From Letharia columbiana (lineage: Eukaryota > Ascomycota > Lecanoromycetes > Lecanorales > Parmeliaceae), in contig NW_023501038.1 in assembly GCF_014066305.1 (NCBI RefSeq), positions 248,001 through 312,000 on the forward strand: 64,000 nt of DNA. Reading direction: 5' to 3'. The notes beneath the pieces were generated by a model, which had not been told where the DNA came from, made no database searches, and saw only the letters and a list, made by a program, of their open reading frames with translations. This document shows, piece by piece, positions 61,316-64,000 of this stretch; the first letter of the stretch is position 1; each line of letters begins with the position of its first letter. Position numbers and translations under genes: made by a program.

Positions 61316-64000
61316 TAATCTTTAATTTAATATAGATTTTAGAATAAGAAATCTCTTTTATTAGAGTAATAGTATTTTTAAAAATATAAATTTATATTTA
61401 AATCGATTTAAATAGTTTTATTCTATAAATATAAAATATATAAAATTATTAGATTAAGTATAATAGCTAAATATTATTAATTAAGCGTAATAAATAGAAT
61501 AATAATTAGAATATCTTATTTTTAACTTAAAATAGTTTTTCTTTTATTTATTATATATTTTCTTTTTATAAAAATTATATCTAGACTTTAATAATATTAT
61601 ATTATTATTTATAAATTTATATCTTATCGTAATTATCTAAGAAGCTATATATCTTTTAATTATAAAGTAATTCTTTTTATATAAAATATATATAATTAAG
61701 TCGCTAGATATTAATTAATAATTTTCTTTATTTATAATTATTAAAAAATAAGTTATATTATTAAAATCGCTCGCTAATTTTATCTTTATAATTTCTTAAA
61801 GTATATATAGTATAAAGAATTAAATTCGAAGCGAATTAATTAAATTTAGAGCTATATAAATTAAGATCTCCTTTATTATCTAAATAAATATAATTTAAAA
61901 AATAATTAAATTTATTAACTTCTATAATTCGCGGATTTTCTTTAATATATAAACTTTAAAGTCTAATTAGTAATAATATAATTAGCGCGTATAATTAATT
62001 TACTATTTAATTTAAATATATATAATTAATATAATTATATACTTTTCTTATTTATAATTATACTTTTTAAACTTCGCGTATAATCTTCTAATCTTCGCCT
62101 TCGCGAAGTCTTATTTTTACTTTACTTTAATAATTTAAACGAGCCTAGATTAATAGTTAATAAATTATTAAAAATTTTCTAAACTTTCGTAATTATCGAG
62201 TTAATAGCTTTAATAAATAATAATACTATATATTAATGAATTATAATTAATATTATAATTAATTATTATATTAAGAGATATAGCGCTATTAAATATATAT
62301 TTACTTTATAAAAATAATATTATTAATCTAATTTAATTATAAAGTATAGAGAAAATAATTTTATTTTCTCTAGATATAAATAATATTATAATAAATAAGT
62401 ATATTATAATATAAATATTATAATAATAAAAAGAATTTTTAAAAAAGAAGAGAGTGGATTAGAAAAGAATAATATTAAGTATTTATTATTAAACTAACTA
62501 ATATTATATAACTAAAATCTTATTAGAATAAAATATTATTTAAAGATAAATTAAGTTTAAACGTTAATTAGAAAGCTAACTAGAAAAAGAGATTAATTTC
62601 TTTTTATTAATATATATCGTAAAGCTATATATAAGCGCTTCTTTCTATATTTTAAATATACTTTAAATATCTATAGCTATATATATATACTCTCTCTTAT
62701 ATTTTATATATATTTTATATATTTTAATATTCTTTATATACGTAATATATCTATTAAAGATAATCTTATTAATCTAATTAATTTCTATTTAATCTTATAT
62801 TTATTAATTATAAAAAAAGCTCTTTATTTTAATATTATAACTTTATTAATTCGCTATTTTTAGATATTAGATCGCGTATAGCTTATAATTAATTTATTTA
62901 CTTTCTTCTCTTCTTCTACTATAAAAATAAAAAAAGATATTATTTCTTTTTCACTTTTATCTATAACGAATTAATTATTATTTTTATAAAATTAAAGATA
63001 TTAATTTAAAGATAAAATTATCTAATTAAAAGCGAAGAATATAATATTTTAATATTTTAACGCTTAAGTAAAAGATATTATAATATTATTTAAATAGAAG
63101 AGAATTATATTAATAAGAAAGATTTTAAAATTTAAAAATAATCTTAGCGTAGTAAAAGATTTAATTTCTATATATAAAAGATTTAGATAGTAACTAATTT
63201 AATTAATTAAATTATTAAAACGTCTAAACTAGATTCTAATTCTATATTAATATTTAATAAAATTTATTTAATAGTTTTAAGATATTAATATATATTTTTA
63301 TTAATATAATTAGCGATTAGAATATTAATTAAATAAATATAATTTTTAATTTTAATAATTAGAATAATATAATAGCGAATAAGTACTAGTATTAAAGCGA
63401 ATAAAGTATATATTATATTAAATAGAAAAGCGTTAATAACTAGACTAATTAGAGTTTTAAATTAATAAAATTAAATATTAATTTTATATTAATATTATTA
63501 TATATTTTTAAATATATAGCTATTAATTATAACGCTAATTAAAAAAAGTTAATTTTTAATTTAAAATATCGAGAATAATATAGCGATATATTATTAAAGC
63601 GATATAAGTTATTAAAGCGATATAAATTTTTATTATAATAAGAAGATAGAATTTATATATTAAATATTAATTTTATTTTATTTCTAATATTTTATTTATT
63701 TATATATCTCTTTTAATTTCTCTTTAAATATTTTAATTTTAAGATATTAATTAAACCTTTATTTAGCGTAAATTCGACTTTCTTAATCGACGATATTTAA
63801 TATAAGATATTAATAAGTATATTTCAATATAAAGATAGTAATAAATCTTACTTTCTTTTTAATATTAATAATAAAAAATAATAAATATAATAATAAATAA
63901 AGATAATATAGATTATATAGAATTAATTTAAACTTAATAGCGATTATTAGCTTATTTATTAAGATTTAAAAATTAGAAAATTCTAGAAATAAATATAATT
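61316..64000. other. Unassigned cargo of giant hAT copy 2 up to the window end
   Basis: This is colinear with 18451-21154 of copy 1, with C/T and G/A differences and few indels. No recognised coding motif. The window ends just before the region that encodes the transposase core in copy 1. Confidence 0.6.

Larger units (their letters stand above)
55217..64000 (+). mobile_element. Giant hAT copy 2 (partial, runs off the window)
   Basis: It starts TACTAGTTAAAAAGATATAA, the same terminus as copy 1 after one more C/T and one G/A change. It then stays colinear with 5957-10660 and 17740-21154 of copy 1, lacking the Gypsy-A1 insertion and retaining about 0.9 kb (59890-60775) deleted from copy 1. It interrupts Gypsy-A3. 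The preceding CTTAAATT (55209-55216) is the predicted 8-bp duplication. The transposase core lies beyond position 64000. Confidence 0.85.

Noticed and set aside
1..64000. Mitochondrial or bacterial origin because of the extreme AT content
   Set aside because: CpG is retained while CpA/TpG is erased, and the content is nuclear eukaryotic transposons (Ty3/Gypsy, hAT, Harbinger, Helitron). That fits RIP, not an AT-rich organelle.

Overview
The window is a repeat graveyard from a filamentous ascomycete (Pezizomycotina-type) genome. It is extremely AT-rich. CpA and its complement TpG are almost absent over most of it, TpA is in excess and CpG is kept: for example, 5041-5400 contains no CpA and no TpG. 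This is the signature of saturated repeat-induced point mutation (RIP, C to T at CpA). I see no intact host gene, tRNA, rRNA, CRISPR array or riboswitch. Family names used here (Gypsy-A, Gypsy-B, Helitron-X, TIR-Y, TIR-Z) are local labels only.

Left part (1-24308). The tail of a Gypsy-A LTR (1-103) abuts a minus-strand Ty3/Gypsy wreck, Gypsy-B (104 to about 4390). After about 1.5 kb of unassigned DNA comes a giant hAT transposon (5957-24300). It has matching terminal inverted repeats, an 8-bp target duplication and a RIP-broken hAT transposase near its right end. Its cargo is a 2.58-kb tandem duplication, a 92-bp minisatellite and unidentified sequence. A 7-kb Gypsy-A copy (10701-17739) sits inside it.

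Middle (24309-33507). Helitron-X copy X1 (24542-29457) carries a nested PIF/Harbinger transposon (24672-27574). X1 abuts the 5' half of a minus-strand Gypsy-A (29458-31800), which is interrupted by a 628-bp TIR element (29772-30399). A truncated Helitron-X (X2, from 31960) contains a 734-bp TRIM-like mini-LTR element (32551-33284).

Right part (33508-64000). One minus-strand Gypsy-A (A3, 33508-55216) hosts Helitron X3 (34115-35859) and Helitron X4 (37962-51603). X4 contains an approximately 12.1-kb unidentified element with GC-rich inverted termini (TIR-Y). Its 14-bp satellite is split by Helitron X5a (43437-48074), which is itself split by the inverted Helitron X5b (44135-46070). That makes five nested levels, most of them resolved to the base by rejoinable empty sites. 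A second copy of the giant hAT enters A3 at 55217 and runs off the window.

Helitrons X3, X5a and X5b, and the middle of X1, keep many CpA/TpG sites, so they largely postdate or escaped the RIP that saturated their hosts. Every coding region listed is a degenerate relic. The short open frames at 34-48 kb arise in the Helitron minisatellite (200- and 176-bp units, not multiples of three) and are not convincing genes.
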